Assembly: GCA_024760905.1 (NCBI GenBank)
Contig: CM045729.1
Span: 59,180,580 to 59,244,579 of the forward strand
DNA length: 64,000 nt
Origin: Plotosus lineatus
Lineage: Eukaryota; Chordata; Actinopteri; Siluriformes; Plotosidae
Direction: 5' to 3'
How positions within the stretch are numbered: the stretch's first letter is position 1; each line of letters begins with the position of its first letter. Below, one piece after another: positions 22,525 through 34,185 of this stretch. The notes under the pieces are model-generated. The model worked only from the letters and a program-made list of their open reading frames with translations. It did not search any database and was not told where the DNA came from. Position numbers and translations under genes: made by a program.

Positions 22525-24092
22525 ATGTCTCCAAAAAAAGCCACTGAGAATGGGGTAAATGTGAGGAAAACCATTGAGTTTAAGAAGGAGCTGATAGCTA
22601 AGCATGAATCAGGCGTCCGTGTTACTGATCTTGTTAAAGAATATGGCATGGCGAAATAAACAATATGCACGATTTTGAAGAACAAAGAGGCTGTTTAAAG
22701 CCAGTGATGTCGCGAAAGGCTCAACAGTAATCAGCAAACAAAAATCACAAGTGCTGGAGGAGATGGAAAAGTTGCTGCTCATATACATAAACAAGCAGCA
22801 GTTAGCAGGAGATAGCATTAGCGAGCACATTTTCTGCTGCAAAGCTCACGAAATCTACGATGATTTGGTGAAAAAAGACCCTGACTTGAATCCTGAAGGG
22901 TTCCACTGTAAAGCAACTCGAGGCTGGTTCTAGAATTTTAAACGGAGAAATGGAATTTACAGCGTAGTTCGTCATGGCAAAGCAGCGAGTGCTAACAAAG
23001 ATGGCGCTGAGGACTTCAAACGGGAATTTGCTGATTTTATCAAGGCTGAGAACTATCTTCTCAAGCAAGTGTTTAATTGTGAAGAGACTGGCCTGTTCTG
23101 GAAAAAAATGCCATGGAGGACATACATCATGTATAAGGAGAAATCACTGCCCGGACACGAGCCCATGAAAGATAGGTTCACTCTTTTGTTGTGCGGTAAT
23201 GCAAGTGGAGACTTAAAAATCAAGCCGCTGATGATTTATCACTCAGAAAATCCGAGGGCATTCAAAGCGAACAATGTGATTAAAAGTAAGTTGCCTGTTA
23301 TGTGGTGTTCCAATTCAAAAGCATGGTTAACCAGACAATTTTTCACTGAGTGGGTGCATGAGATATTTGCTCCAAGCATGAAAAAATATTTGCATGAGAA
23401 AGCCCTGCCATGCCGCTGCCTTCTTTTAATGGACAATGCCCCTGCTCACCCTTCCAGTTTGGAGGACAATTTAACCGAGGAGTCCGGTTTCATGAAATTA
23501 AAATTACTCCCGCCTAGCACAACCTCATTGATCCAGCCCATGAACCTGCATGCAATTGCTAATTTCAAGCAATTGTACACAAAATTCCTTTTCCAGAGAT
23601 GCTTCGAGGTGACTAACGACACACAGTTAACACTTCGAGATTTTTGGAGGAATCATTTCAACATCTATCATTGCATTACCATTGTTGATAGGGCCTGGAA
23701 TAACGTCTCACACAGATCAATGCACTCTTCGTGTAGGAAACTGTGACCTCAATGTGTTATGGAGTTCGAAGGGCGAAGGGTTTGAGGCTGTGACGAGCAT
23801 CAGCACAGCAGTTACTGCCGAGGAGGAACAGCAGGGCGATAATCAAATTGTCCAAGACATCGTCAGCATAGGCCAAAGTCTATGTCTGGAAATATACACT
23901 GATGATGTCACTGACCTGTTGGAGGAACATCATGCTGAACTCCCAACGGAAGAACTCCTCCACCTTCAGGCAGAGCAGAAGAAGACGTTGGAGGAGGAGA
24001 TGTCTTCCAAAGAGAATGATGGAAGGAAGGATGCCCCGACTTCACTTATTAAGGACGTGCTCAAAATGGAACGAACTCAACAGCTTTGTTGA
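22525..24092 (+). pseudogene. Tigger (CENP-B-like) transposase, dead
   Basis: Starts at ATG 22525 ('MSPKKATENGVNVRKTIEFK'), with an N-terminal psq-type helix-turn-helix region. A premature TAA follows 'EYGMAK' near 22657, further stops follow, and the DDE region reads openly at 23069-23746: 'CEETGLFWKKMP', 'KDRFTLLLCGNASGD', 'SNSKAWLTRQFF', 'LLLMDNAPAHP' and 'LIQPMNLHAIANFKQLYTKF'. Known active relatives have DETG in the first motif and QPMD in the third, so this copy appears to have D to E (near 23081) and D to N (23543-23545); only the middle Asp (23432-23434) remains. The acidic C-terminus (23682-24092) is in another frame. Confidence 0.88.
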
Positions 24093-24117
24093 ACTATCAC
24101 CCTGATAAGGAATAATA

Positions 24118-24856
24118 CAGTGAGTCGTCAACTTACAACCTATGCCAGTTACGTCTGATCGACTTTACGATCGCAAAAGTGGTGAAGCATGATTCATAGC
24201 AATGCAATGCGAGTGTTGCGCACGACAGCTGTTTGGGCTGCCGGCAGCGCCAGCATCTTAAAAGGCCAAGCAGGAGATGATGCAGCTTCACTTTCTAATT
24301 GCTCAGAGCAAATCTATTCATCTACTTTCAATGCTACCTCACTGTAGCGCGAAGCTGAGAGTTAATCCTTTCTGTGTGGGCGGGTCCGATACCTTGAAAC
24401 TCTACTTTTATTGGACTCACAGGCTGCAGTGTTTATGTGACAGGAAGCACTTTTGGCAATCAGCTGGTCTGTGGGTTGAAGTTTTTCCATGTCTATCCTT
24501 TTGTGTTTGCTTGCCAGCTGTGCTTGGCTTTGTGGAAATGAGCCGATCAAAACGAGGGAAATTTATCTCTTTACCCAAACAACACGCGCAGTCTGTGGCT
24601 GCTGTTATAATCCAATAAAATTGGAGTTTGAAGCTATCGGACCCGCCCACACAGTGGAGTACAGAAAGGATTGGCTCTCCGCTGCGTGTCACAGTGACGT
24701 GGAATTGAAAATAGATGTATAGATTTAAACGAGCGAGATTTATTCATCTGTTTTTGTTTGGCGTGAGTGTATTTGGATGGAAAGTCAACAGACAACCAGA
24801 TTGAGTTACGACCGGTCTGCCGGAACCAAACGCGGTCGTAAGTCGACGACTCACTG
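24118..24856. mobile_element. nested MITE with a hAT transposase fragment
   Basis: Ends 'cagtgagtcgtcaacttac' at 24118 and, on the other strand, 'cagtgagtcgtcgacttacg' at 24856, flanked by TA on both sides (24116-24117, 24857-24858). Inside is a second inverted repeat: 'gtgtgggcgggtccgata' near 24375 and its complement near 24640. Between these arms, 24417-24530 resembles the hAT transposase gene at about 34340-34460 ('tgacaggaagca', 'caatcagctggt', 'gtgggttgaag'). It is non-autonomous and sits inside the 3' part of the Tigger element. Confidence 0.8.
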
Positions 24857-25286
24857 TATATGATTGTATAATTAATATACATTTTGAAAAATAAATAACA
24901 TTATGAAATAACATTATGTTTAAAAAAGGTAGGTTTCTAGCGTCTTGGAACGGATTAAAACCATTTACATTAATTGTAATGGGAATAGCGGTTTTGGAAG
25001 CCGAACAAATCGGAATCCGAACAGCTTCTGGAATGGATTAAGTTCGAGAACCGAGGCTCAACTGTAGTTAATAATTTTTTTGCAGAACAACACTACTCTG
25101 AATTACAACCAAGTTTATGAAAAGACACTATAAACATGCCTGTGAAACCCACAACTTTGTAGTTAGGCATCAAGTTCAGCTCTCCTTTTATTCTATTCCA
25201 TCTCAAGTTCTTTCTCGGTCTGACATTTTTTTTTTCACTCACCCCTTCGGTAAATCAATAAGTTTTCTGAAATGAGCTGGCCTGTC

Positions 25287-28200
25287 TCTTCTTCTTTTCC
25301 TTTCAGCTGTTCCCTTCAGGGCTCGCCACTGGGAATCATCTGCCTCCATCCCACCCTATTCTCTGCATCTTCTTCTCTTACACCAACTGCCTTCATGTCC
25401 TCCTTCACCACGTCCATGAATCGCCTCTTTGGTTGTCCTCTAGGCCTTCTGCCTTGTAGTTCCAACTTCAGCATCTCACTACCAATATACTCACGATCCC
25501 TCCTCTGTACATGTCCAAACCATCTCAATCTTGCCTCTCTGACTTTGTCTCCAATACGTCTTACATGTGCTGTCCCTCTGATGTGCTCATTCCTAATCCT
25601 ATCCATCCTCGTTACTCCCAAAAAGAACCTCAACATTTTCATCTCTGCTACCTCCAGCTCTCCCTCCTGTCTTTTCCCCAGGGCCACTGTTTCTAAACCA
25701 TACAACATCGCTGGCCTCAACACCGTCTTGTACACCTTTCCTTTCATTCTTGCCGATACCTTCCGATCACACATCACACCAGACATGTTTCTCCAACCAT
25801 TCCAACCTGCCTGCACACGCTTTTTCACCTCTTTTCCACACTCTCCATTTCTCCGGATTGTTGAGCCTAAGTACTTAAAATCCTCCACCATCCTTATCTC
25901 TGCTCCATGTAACCTCACCTTTCCTGTTGGGTCCTTGACATTCATACACATGTATTCTGTCTTACTGAGGCTAACCTTCACTCCTCTCCTTTCCAGGGCA
26001 TACCTCCACCACTCTAGATTATCCTGCACTTGTCCTCTGCTCTCACTGCAGATCACAATGTCATCTGCAAACATCATAGTCCATGGGAAATCCTGTTTAA
26101 CCTCATCTGTCAGCCTGTCCATCATCATATCAAACAAGAAGGGGCTCAGAGCTGACCCTTGATGCAGTCCTACCTCCACTTTGAACTCTTCTGTCACACC
26201 GACAGCACACCTCACCACTGTCTTACATCTCTTATACATGTCCTGAACCACTCTAACATACTTCTCTGCCACTCCAGACTTCCTCATGCAATATCACAGT
26301 TCCTCTCTCGGCACCCTGTCATATGCTTTCTCCAGATCCACAAAGGCACAATGCAGCTCCTTCTGACCTTCTCTGTACTTCTCTATTAACATCCTCAAGG
26401 CAAACACTGCATCTGTGGTGCTCTTTCTTGGCATGAAACAAAACTGTTGTTCACAAATGCTGACCTCTGCCCGTAGTCTAGCTTCCACTATTCTTTCCCA
26501 TAACTTCATCGTATGGCTCATCAACTTTATCCCTCTGTCATTGCCACAACTCTGCACGTCTCCCTTGTTCTTAAAAGTGGGCGCCATCACACTTCACCAT
26601 TCCTCTGGCATCCTCTCACTCTCTAAGACCTTGTTGAATATTCTTGTCAGGGAATCTGCTGCTACCTCTCCTAGACACTTCCATACCTCCACCGGTATGT
26701 CATCAGGACCAGCTGCATTTCCATTCTTCATCCTATTCAATGCCCTCCTCACTTCACCCTTCCTAATCTTTGCTACTTCCTGGTCCTCAACGGTCACCTC
26801 TTCTCTCTTTTTTCTCTCTCATTTTCCTCATTCAGCAGCTCTTCAAAGTACTCTTTCCATCTTCCCAGCACACTTTTGTCATCAGTCAATACATTTCCCT
26901 CTGTCCTTAATAACTCTAGCTTGCTGCACGTCCTTCCGATCTCTATTGCTCTGCTGTGCCAACCTGTATAAATCATTTTCTCCCTCTTTACTTTCCAACC
27001 GAGCATACAAGTCATCATATGCCCTCTGTTTGGCTTTGACACCGCTACCTTCACCTTACGCTGTGTCTTCCTGTACTGCTATTTACTCTCTTCGGTCCTC
27101 TCTATGTCCCACTTCTTCTTAGCTAACCTCTTCCCTTGTACACACTCCTGCACTTCCTCATTCCACCACCAAGTCTCCTTATCTACTCTCCTTCCGGATG
27201 ACACACCAAGTATTCTCATACCTGTCTCCCTGATCACATTATCTGTGGTTGTCCAGTCCTCTGGAAGCACTTCCTGACCACCCAAAGCCTGTTTCAACTC
27301 CTCCTTGAAGACAACCCGACACTCTTCCTTTTTCAGCTTCCACCACTTTGTCTTCTGCTCTGCCTTTTCCTTCTTCACCTTCCTCACCATCAACATCATC
27401 CTGCACACCACCATCCTATGCTGTTTGGCAACACTCTCACCCACTACTACTTTGCAGTCACTGACTTCCTTCAAATTACATCGCCTATACAAGATGTAGT
27501 CTACTTGTGTGCTCCTACCTCCGCTTTTATAAGTCATCCTATGCGCCTGTCTCTTCTGGAAGAAAGTATTTACCACAGACATTTCCATCCTTTTTGCAAA
27601 ATCTACCAACATCTGTCCTTCTGCGTTCCTGTCCTGGATACCAAACCTGCCCATCACTTCCTCGTACCCTCTGTTTCCTGCACCAACATGTCCATTGAAG
27701 TCTGCTCCAATGACCACTCTTTCACCTCTGGGGGTACTCTGCATCACTTCATCTAACTCACTCCAGAATCTCTCCTTCTCTTCTAGCTCATATCCTGCCT
27801 GTGGGGCATAAGCACTAACAACATTGAACATCATGCCTTCAATTTCTAACTTGAGACTCATCACTCTGTCTGACACTCTTTTGACTTCTCGAACATTCCT
27901 GACAAACTCCTCCTTCAAGATGACTCCTACTCAATCTCTCTTCCCATCCACACCATGAAAAAACAACTTAAACCCTGCTCCTAAGCTTCTAGCCTTGCTA
28001 CCTTTCCACCTGGCCTCCTGAACACACAGTATGTTCACTTTCCTCCTCTGCATCATGTCAGCCAGCTCTCTACCTTTTCCTCCCATAGTCCCAACATTCA
28101 AAGTCCCTACTTTCAGTCCTCCACTTATGCCTTTCCTCTTCTCCCTCTGCCTGCGGACATGCCTTCTGCCTCTCCTTCTTTGACGTCTTTGACCAACAGT

Positions 28201-28430
28201 AGTCCAATTTCCACCAGCACCCTGTTGGTTGACAGCACTGATGGCGGTTGTTGTTAACCCGGGCCTCGACCGATTCGGTATGAAATTTTTTGTTGTGACT
28301 CGCATATTATATTTGGCATTTGTTTTCCGCCAGATGCCCTTCCTGACGCAACCCTCTGCATTTATTCAGGCTTGGGACTGGCGTGAGGGGGAGACACTGG
28401 CTTGTGCCCCTCCCTCACGGCTGCATTGGC
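25287..28430 (-). mobile_element. RTE-type LINE copy R2, full length
   Basis: Minus strand, from the 5' leader (28430 downwards, with antisense 'gcagatgcccttcctgacgc'-like leader and 'cctcgaccgattcgg') to the 3' end 'ggctcgccac' and a short (TTC) tail at 25287. About 3.1 kb. No convincing target duplication was found. Coding sequence is broken in several places. Confidence 0.9.
25316..28305 (-). pseudogene. RTE endonuclease-reverse transcriptase ORF, copy R2
   Basis: The ATG at 28305 starts 'MRVTTKNFIPNRSRP', the same start context as copy R4. The endonuclease frame runs to 27931, with a stop (TGA for R or G) after 'DGKRD', resumes at 27918-27079 with 'SAYAPQ' and 'GADFNGHVG', then breaks near 27060, 26797, 26590 and 26290. 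Reverse-transcriptase blocks 'AFVDLEKAYDRVP' and 'MFADDIVI' are intact, the latter in the 323-codon segment 25316-26287. Lesions are a mix of stops and small indels, so this copy is older than R3. Confidence 0.88.
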
Positions 28431-28732
28431 TTACCTTGTTGTCTCATTGTCACAAATGTATTTTATTGTCCAAAAATAGTCTCATGTGATTAATTTTAGG
28501 CAGGGTTATGCAAAATGTGTATTTTTTTTATGACTTGGAAATTAGATAACTAATGTTGACAAAGCTCTGGCTCCAGTGATATAGAGACCAAATGGCTCAC
28601 TATACTCCAAAAGCACAAGATTGCCCGAGGGACACAATCGAAAGCCTTTCTATAAATTCACAAAATATATGTGGACACATTGGGCAAACTCCCATATTCC
28701 CTTCAGAATCCTATAGAGCATATAGAGTTGGT

Positions 28733-28851
28733 TGAAAGTGCCATGGCCAGGAAGAAAACCACCGGAATCCAAGGTTCAACCATCAATCAGATCCTCCTTT
28801 CCATTACCCCTTCATAGACTTTCTCGGGTAGGCTGAGATGTGTGACTCCAT
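28733..28851. repeat. 119-bp direct repeat, unit 1
   Basis: Part of the reverse-transcriptase region of LINE P. An almost identical 119-bp block (one difference seen, gccatgg versus gtcatgg) is present at 29651-29769, where LINE P should hold its endonuclease-to-linker sequence. Confidence 0.9.
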
Positions 28852-29650
28852 GGTAATTGGAACATACTTTCCGCTCTCACTTTTTAAAAAAGGTGACTGC
28901 CACCCCGGTTTGCCAATCCCGAGGTAAGGCCCCCAATTACTACATGATGTTGCAGAAATGTGTCAACCAAGACAGTGCTACAATCTCCAGGGCCCTGACA
29001 TATTGAGGGCAGGTCTCATCTAACCCTGGAGCCCAACCACCAAGGAGCTTTTTGACTGCCATGGTGACCCCAGTCCCAGTGATGCATGGACCCCCACCCA
29101 AACCCCTGGGTCTTTCTCCTTGATGGTGGGGATGTTGGTGGGATTGAGGAGGTCCTTGAAGAATTCCTTACACCTCCCAACAAAATCCTTATTCAAGGTG
29201 AGCAGCTCCCCACTTCCACCATACACAGTATTTTTGGAGAACTGCTTTCCCCCTCTTGACGTGTCGGATGGTGGTCCAGAACCTTTTCAAGGCCAACGGA
29301 TAGTCGCTTTCCAGGCTCTCAGAGAACTCATCCTACACTTGAGATTTTGCATCAGTAAAAAGCTTGGGCTGGATGACATTTGGCCTGCTGCTACCCGCCG
29401 GGTGCTTAGGCAGTCCATCAAGCCAATAAGACCCCACAGGCCCCCTTTTTCAGCTGGATGCCCCTTGCACCACAAGTGTCCACCAGCAGGCCTGGGGGTT
29501 TCTGCCATGACAGACACATGACCTTCTGGTAACACCTATGGGCTGCCACCTCTACAACGGAGGCACACATCATGGTTCATTCAGATTCCATGTCACCCAC
29601 TTCCTTCAAAATGTGGTTAAAGCTCTGGCAGAGGTAGGAGTTAAAGGCCC

Positions 29651-29769
29651 TGAAAGTGTCATGGCCAGGAAGAAAACCACCGGAATCCAAGGTTCAACCA
29701 TCAATCAGATCCTCCTTTCCATTACCCCTTCATAGACTTTCTCGGGTAGGCTGAGATGTGTGACTCCAT
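29651..29769. repeat. 119-bp direct repeat, unit 2 (out of place)
   Basis: Near-exact copy of 28733-28851, sitting about 0.9 kb away inside the endonuclease-side part of LINE P. The flanks of the two units are unrelated. Confidence 0.9.
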
Positions 29770-30033
29770 ACTGGACATGACTTCAAACTGGGCCTTAGGA
29801 TGTCCTGGTGCCAAGTGCACTCAATGACACCCTTATGTTCAGACTTGGTGTTTGTGATGGACAAGCCATGACGAGCACAGAAACCCAACAATGACGCCAA
29901 TTACACCCTTCCAGATCAGTCTCATGCCCACATGGGTGTTGAAGTCTCCAAGGGCAATAAAGGAGTGCCCAGGGTTAGTGCTCTCCAACACCTCCCTCCA
30001 CCACAAAAAGACTCCAAGAAGGGTGGGTACTAT

Positions 30034-33000
30034 CTTCTTCTTTTCCTTTCGGCTGTTCCCTTCAGGGGTCGCCACAGCAAATGATCTGCCTCCATCTCTC
30101 CCTGTCCTCTGCATCTTCTACTCTTACTCCAACGACCTTCATGTCCGCCTTCACCGCATCCATAAATCTTCTCTTTGGTCTTCCTCTGGGCCTTTTGCCT
30201 GGTAGTTCCAACCTCAGCATCCTACGACCAATATACTCACTATCCCTCCTCTGTACATGTCCAAACCATCTCAATCTAGCCTCTCTGACTTTGTCTCCAA
30301 AACATCTAACATGTGCTGTCCCTCTGATGTACTCATTTCTGATCCTATCCATCCTCGTTACTCCCAAAGAGAACCTCAACATTTTCATCTCTGCTACCTC
30401 CAACTCTGACTCCTGTCTTTTCCCCAGGGCCACTGTCTCTAAACCATACAACATTGCTGGCCTCACCACCGTCTTGTACACTTTTCCCTTCATTCTTGCC
30501 GATACTCTCCTATCACACATCACACCGGACACTTTTCTCCATCCATTCCAACCTGCCTGCACGCGCTTCTTCACCTCTTTTCCCCACTCTCCATTGCTCT
30601 GGATTGTTGAGCCTAAGTACTTAAAATCCTCCACCTTCTTTATCTCTGCCCCCTGTAACCTCAAAGTTCCTCTTGGGTCCTTGTCGTTCACACACATGTA
30701 TTCTGTCTTACTAAGACTAACCTTCAATCCCCTCCTTTCCAGGGCATACCTCCACCTCTCTAGATTTTCCTCCACTTGGTCTCTGCTCTCACTACAGATC
30801 ACGATGTCATCTGCAAACATCATAGTCCATGGAGATTCTTGTCTAACCTCGTCTGTTAGCCTGTCCATCACCATAGCAAACAAGAAGGGGCTGAGAGCTG
30901 ACCCTTGATGCAGTCCCACCTCCACCTTGAACTCTTCTGTCACACCAACAGCACACCTCACCACTGTCTTACATCTCTCATACATGTCCTGCACCACTCT
31001 AACATACTTCTCTGTCACTCCAGACTTCCTCATACAATACCACAGTTCTTCTCTCGGCACCCTGTCATAGGCTTTCTCCAGATCCACAAAGGCACAATGC
31101 AGCTCCCTCTGACCTTCTCTGTACTTCTCTATTAACATCCTCAAAGCAAACACTGCATCTGTGGTGCTCTTTCTGGGCATGAAACCAAACTGTTGTTCAC
31201 AAATGCTGACCTCTGCCCTTAGTCTTGCTTCCACTATTCTTTCCCATAGCTTCATTGTATGGCTCATCAACTTTATCCCTCTGTAGTTGCCACAACTCTG
31301 TACATCTCCCTTGTTCTTAAAAATGGGCACAAGCACACTTCTCCTCCATTCCTCTGGCATCTGCTCACTTTCTAAGACCTTGTTGAATATTCTTGTCAGA
31401 AAATCTACTGCTACCTCCCCTAGACACTTCCATACCTCAACTGGTATGTCTTCAGGGCCAACTGCCTTTCCACTCTTCATCCTCTTCAATGCCCTCCTCA
31501 CTTCTCCCTTACTAATCTTTGCTACTTCCTGCTCCTCAACGGTCACCCCTTCTACTCTTTTTTCTCTCTCATTTTCTTCATTCATCAGCTGTTCAAAGTA
31601 CTCTTTCCATCTTCCCAGCACACTTCTGTCATCAGTCAATACATTTCCCTCTCTGTCCTTTATCAATCTAACTTGCTGCATGTCTTTCCCATCTCTATTT
31701 CTCTGCTGTGCTAACCTGTATAGATCATTTTCTCCCTCCTTACTGTTCAACCTATCATACAAGTCATCATACGCCCTCTGTTTGGCCTTTGACACTGCTA
31801 CCTTCGCCTTACGCTGTGTCTCCCTGTACTCCTATTTACTCTCTTCGGTCCTGTCAATGTCCCACTTCTTCTTGGCTAACCTCTTCTTTTGTACACACTC
31901 CTGTACTTCCTCATTCCACCACCAAGTTTCCTTATCTACTTTCCTTCCAGAGGACACACCAAGTACTCTCCTACCGGTCTCCCTGATCACATTGGCTGTG
32001 GTTGTCCAGTCCTCTGGAAGCACTTCCTGACTACCCAAAGCCTGTTTCAACTCCTCCTTGAAGACAACACGACACTCTTCCTTTTTCAGCTTCCACCACT
32101 TTGTCTTCTGCTCTGCCTTTGCCTTTTTCACTTTTCTCACCTTCAGTATCATCCTGCACACCACCATCCTATGCTGTTTGGCAACACTCTCACCAACTAC
32201 TACTTTGCAGTCACTGACTTCCTTCAAATTACATCGCCTGCACAAGATGTAGTCTACCTGTGTGCTCTTACCTCCGCTTTCATAAGTCACCCTATGCTTC
32301 TGTTTCTTCTTGAAGAAAGTATTCACCACAGCCATTTCCATCCTTTTTGCAAAATCGATCAACATCTGTCCTTCTGTGTTCCTGTCCTGGATACCAAACC
32401 TGCCCATCACTTCCTCGTCCCCTCTGTTGCCTGCACCAACATGTCCATTGAAGTCTGCTCCAATGACCACTCTTTCACCTCTGGGGGTATTCTGCATCAC
32501 TTCATCTAAATCACTCCAGAATCTTGCCTTCTCTTCTAGCTTACATCCTGCCTGTGGGGCATAAGCACTAACAACATTGACCATCACGCCTTCAATTTCT
32601 AACTTGAGACTCATCACTCTGTCTGACACTCTTTTCACGTCTAGAACATTCCTGACAAACCCCTCCTTCAAGATGACTCCTACTCCATTTCTCTTCCCAT
32701 CCACACCATGATAAAACAGTTTAAACCCTGCTCCTAAGCTTCTAGTCTTTCTACCTTTCCACCTTGTCTCCTGAACACACAGTATGTCCACCTTCCTCCT
32801 CTGCATCATGTCAGCCAGCTCCCTATCTTTTCCTTGCATAGTTCCAACATTCAAAGTCCCTACTCTCAGTCCTAGGCTCACACATTTCCTCTTCTCTCTC
32901 TGCCTACGGACACGCCTCCCGCCTCTCCTTCTTCGACGTCTTCGACCAACAGTAGTCCAATTTCCATCAGCACCCTGTTGGTTGACAGCACTGATGGCGG

Positions 33001-33077
33001 TCGTTGTTAACCCGGGCCTCGACCGATCCGGTATGAATTTTGTTTTGATCATTTGCATTTTTTTTTAAATGTGGCAG
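30034..33077 (-). mobile_element. RTE-type LINE copy R3, nearly intact
   Basis: Minus-strand RTE inserted into the leader/endonuclease region of LINE P. The 3' end has 'ggggtcgccacag' and a short (TTC) tail at 30034. The 5' end near 33077 lacks the outermost leader present in R2 and R4. No clear target duplication was found. It is the best preserved RTE copy in the window. Confidence 0.92.
30062..33058 (-). pseudogene. RTE endonuclease-reverse transcriptase ORF with one stop, copy R3
   Basis: One frame of about 998 codons from ATG 33058 ('MQMIKTKFIP') to the stop at 30062. Residues 1-60 are basic. The endonuclease occupies about 66-330, with 'LNVGTM' (69-74), 'QETRWKG' (96-102), 'SAYAPQ' (164-169) and 'GADFNGHVG' (200-208). 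Then come the linker 'GRWKEYFE', reverse transcriptase with 'NYRGIKL', 'AFVDLEKAYDRV' and 'MFADDIVI', the thumb 'KYLGSTI' and a basic end. The only lesion is TAG at 31832-31834, where copy R5 has CAG (Gln): 'TEESK-stop-EYRET'. Encodes the machinery for target-primed reverse transcription. Confidence 0.93.
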
Positions 33078-33575
33078 TGTCATTTGATGCACAAGCACAA
33101 ACAAACAGTGAGGACCCGTCCCCCCACCAGAAGGCGGAGGGAAGCTACCCTTTCATTAACTGCAGAGAACCCTAAGGTGTGAACACTGAGAGGAAGCAAC
33201 AAGGATGCCCACATTGGTTTGCTGCATCGCCCCATGAGCAACTCCAGAATAGAATAAGGTCCAGCCCCTTTCAATATGGGTGGTTCCAGACCTCAAGATA
33301 CGCACTGAGGTGAGGTCCATGGGCAGAAGCCTGACCTCAACTCACTTGCTTTTGAGCCCTTCCCATAGCCTGGCTCCAGGGGAGGACTCCAGTGACCCAT
33401 GTCCAGGCAACATAAACTGCGACCTTATATGTTTTACCATATAGGATTCTTTTGAACCACAATTCGTCTGAACCTTCACCTAGGACATGTTTGCCTTGCA
33501 TGATCCTACCAGGGGCATAATGCCCCTACCAACATAGCTCCTAGGATTATTAGGACACACAAAACCCTCCACCAT
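33078..33575 (-). mobile_element. LINE family P, inverted 5' leader (second piece)
   Basis: Continuation of 28557-30033 after removal of R3. It holds 'gaggacccgtccccccacc', 'gcaactccagaat' and 'ggcataatgcccctac', which I recognise as antisense 5' leader sequence of this fish LINE family. It ends at about 33575, where the orientation flips. Confidence 0.6.
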
Positions 33576-34185
33576 GGCATTGAGAGGTTCTGATTTGGTG
33601 GCCATAGAATCTTGTCTCTGCTTTTTATAGATGATGTTGCCTGTTTGTTCTTATCAAGCCATGACCTCCAGCACTCATTGGGGCGATTTGCAGTCGAGTG
33701 TGAAAAAGCCAGGATGAAAATCAGCACCTCCAAATCCGAGGCCATGGTTCTCAGTCGGAAAGAATGGAATTCATTATTTGAGTCTTGAAAGAGGTCCTGC
33801 GCCAAGTGGAGGAGTTTAAGTATCTCTGGGTCTTATTCACAAATGAGGGAAGGACAGAGCTGGAGATCGACAGGCAGATATCTGCAAGCCTCTACTGTAA
33901 AGTAGAGCTTGTACTGGTCTGTCATGGCGGGGCTCTCGCTTAAAGCTAAGGTGAAAAGCTCAGAAATCTGGGAGGAGTTCGTAGTAGAACTGCTGCTTCT
34001 CTGCATTGAGAGGACCCAGTTGAGGTGAATCAGGCATCTGTTTAGAATGCCTCCCCAAACGACTCTCTGGTGTGATGTTTTGGACATATCCAATCTGAAA
34101 GAGACCTTGGGGTCAACCCACGGCATTCTAGAGAGATTATGTCTCTCAGCTGGTCTGGGAACGCCTCAGTGTACCACCGGAAGAG
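33576..34185 (+). mobile_element. LINE family P, 3' part in direct orientation
   Basis: Plus strand, begins 'ggcattgagaggttctgatt', corresponding to 'ggcattgaagggttctggtt' at about 827 in the first copy, just upstream of the FADD motif. It continues through 'LFIDDV', 'ISTSKSEAMV' and 'RPWGQP'-like blocks to about 34185, with stops. The 3' UTR is missing where the hAT pseudogene starts. Confidence 0.7.

Larger units (their letters stand above)
22219..25064 (+). mobile_element. Tigger/pogo DNA transposon
   Basis: Terminal inverted repeats begin 'cagtggagcctcgg' at 22219 and, on the other strand, 'cagttgagcctcgg' at 25064. Both ends are flanked by TA (22217-22218 and 25065-25066), the Tc1/mariner-superfamily target. 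A related inner word, 'cggaatccgaac', also recurs in both arms. A 739-bp MITE is nested at 24118-24856; removing it leaves about 2.1 kb. Confidence 0.9.
28557..30033 (-). mobile_element. LINE family P, inverted 5' part (first piece)
   Basis: Minus strand. From 30033 down to 28557 it runs from endonuclease ('FWWREVLESTNPGHSFIALGD' with 'FNTHVG' near 29930-29990) through the linker ('FVGRCKEFFKDLLNPTN' near 29140) to early reverse transcriptase ('RKAFDCVPRAIL' near 28640). It ends at a point matching 'SLYHWSQSLV'. It continues on the other side of the RTE copy R3 at 33078-33575. Confidence 0.72.

Noticed and set aside
25272..26162. Long plus-strand frame (296 codons) opposite RTE copy R2, and similar long frames at 30081-30908, 31287-32030, 31889-32509 and 46132-46752
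   Set aside because: They recur at the same place opposite every RTE copy and are Ser/Pro/Leu-rich antisense shadows of the endonuclease-reverse transcriptase ORF.
25270..28450. Target-site duplication for RTE copies R2, R3 and R5
   Set aside because: I compared the flanks and found no convincing direct repeat, unlike R1, R4, R6 and R7; I report none.
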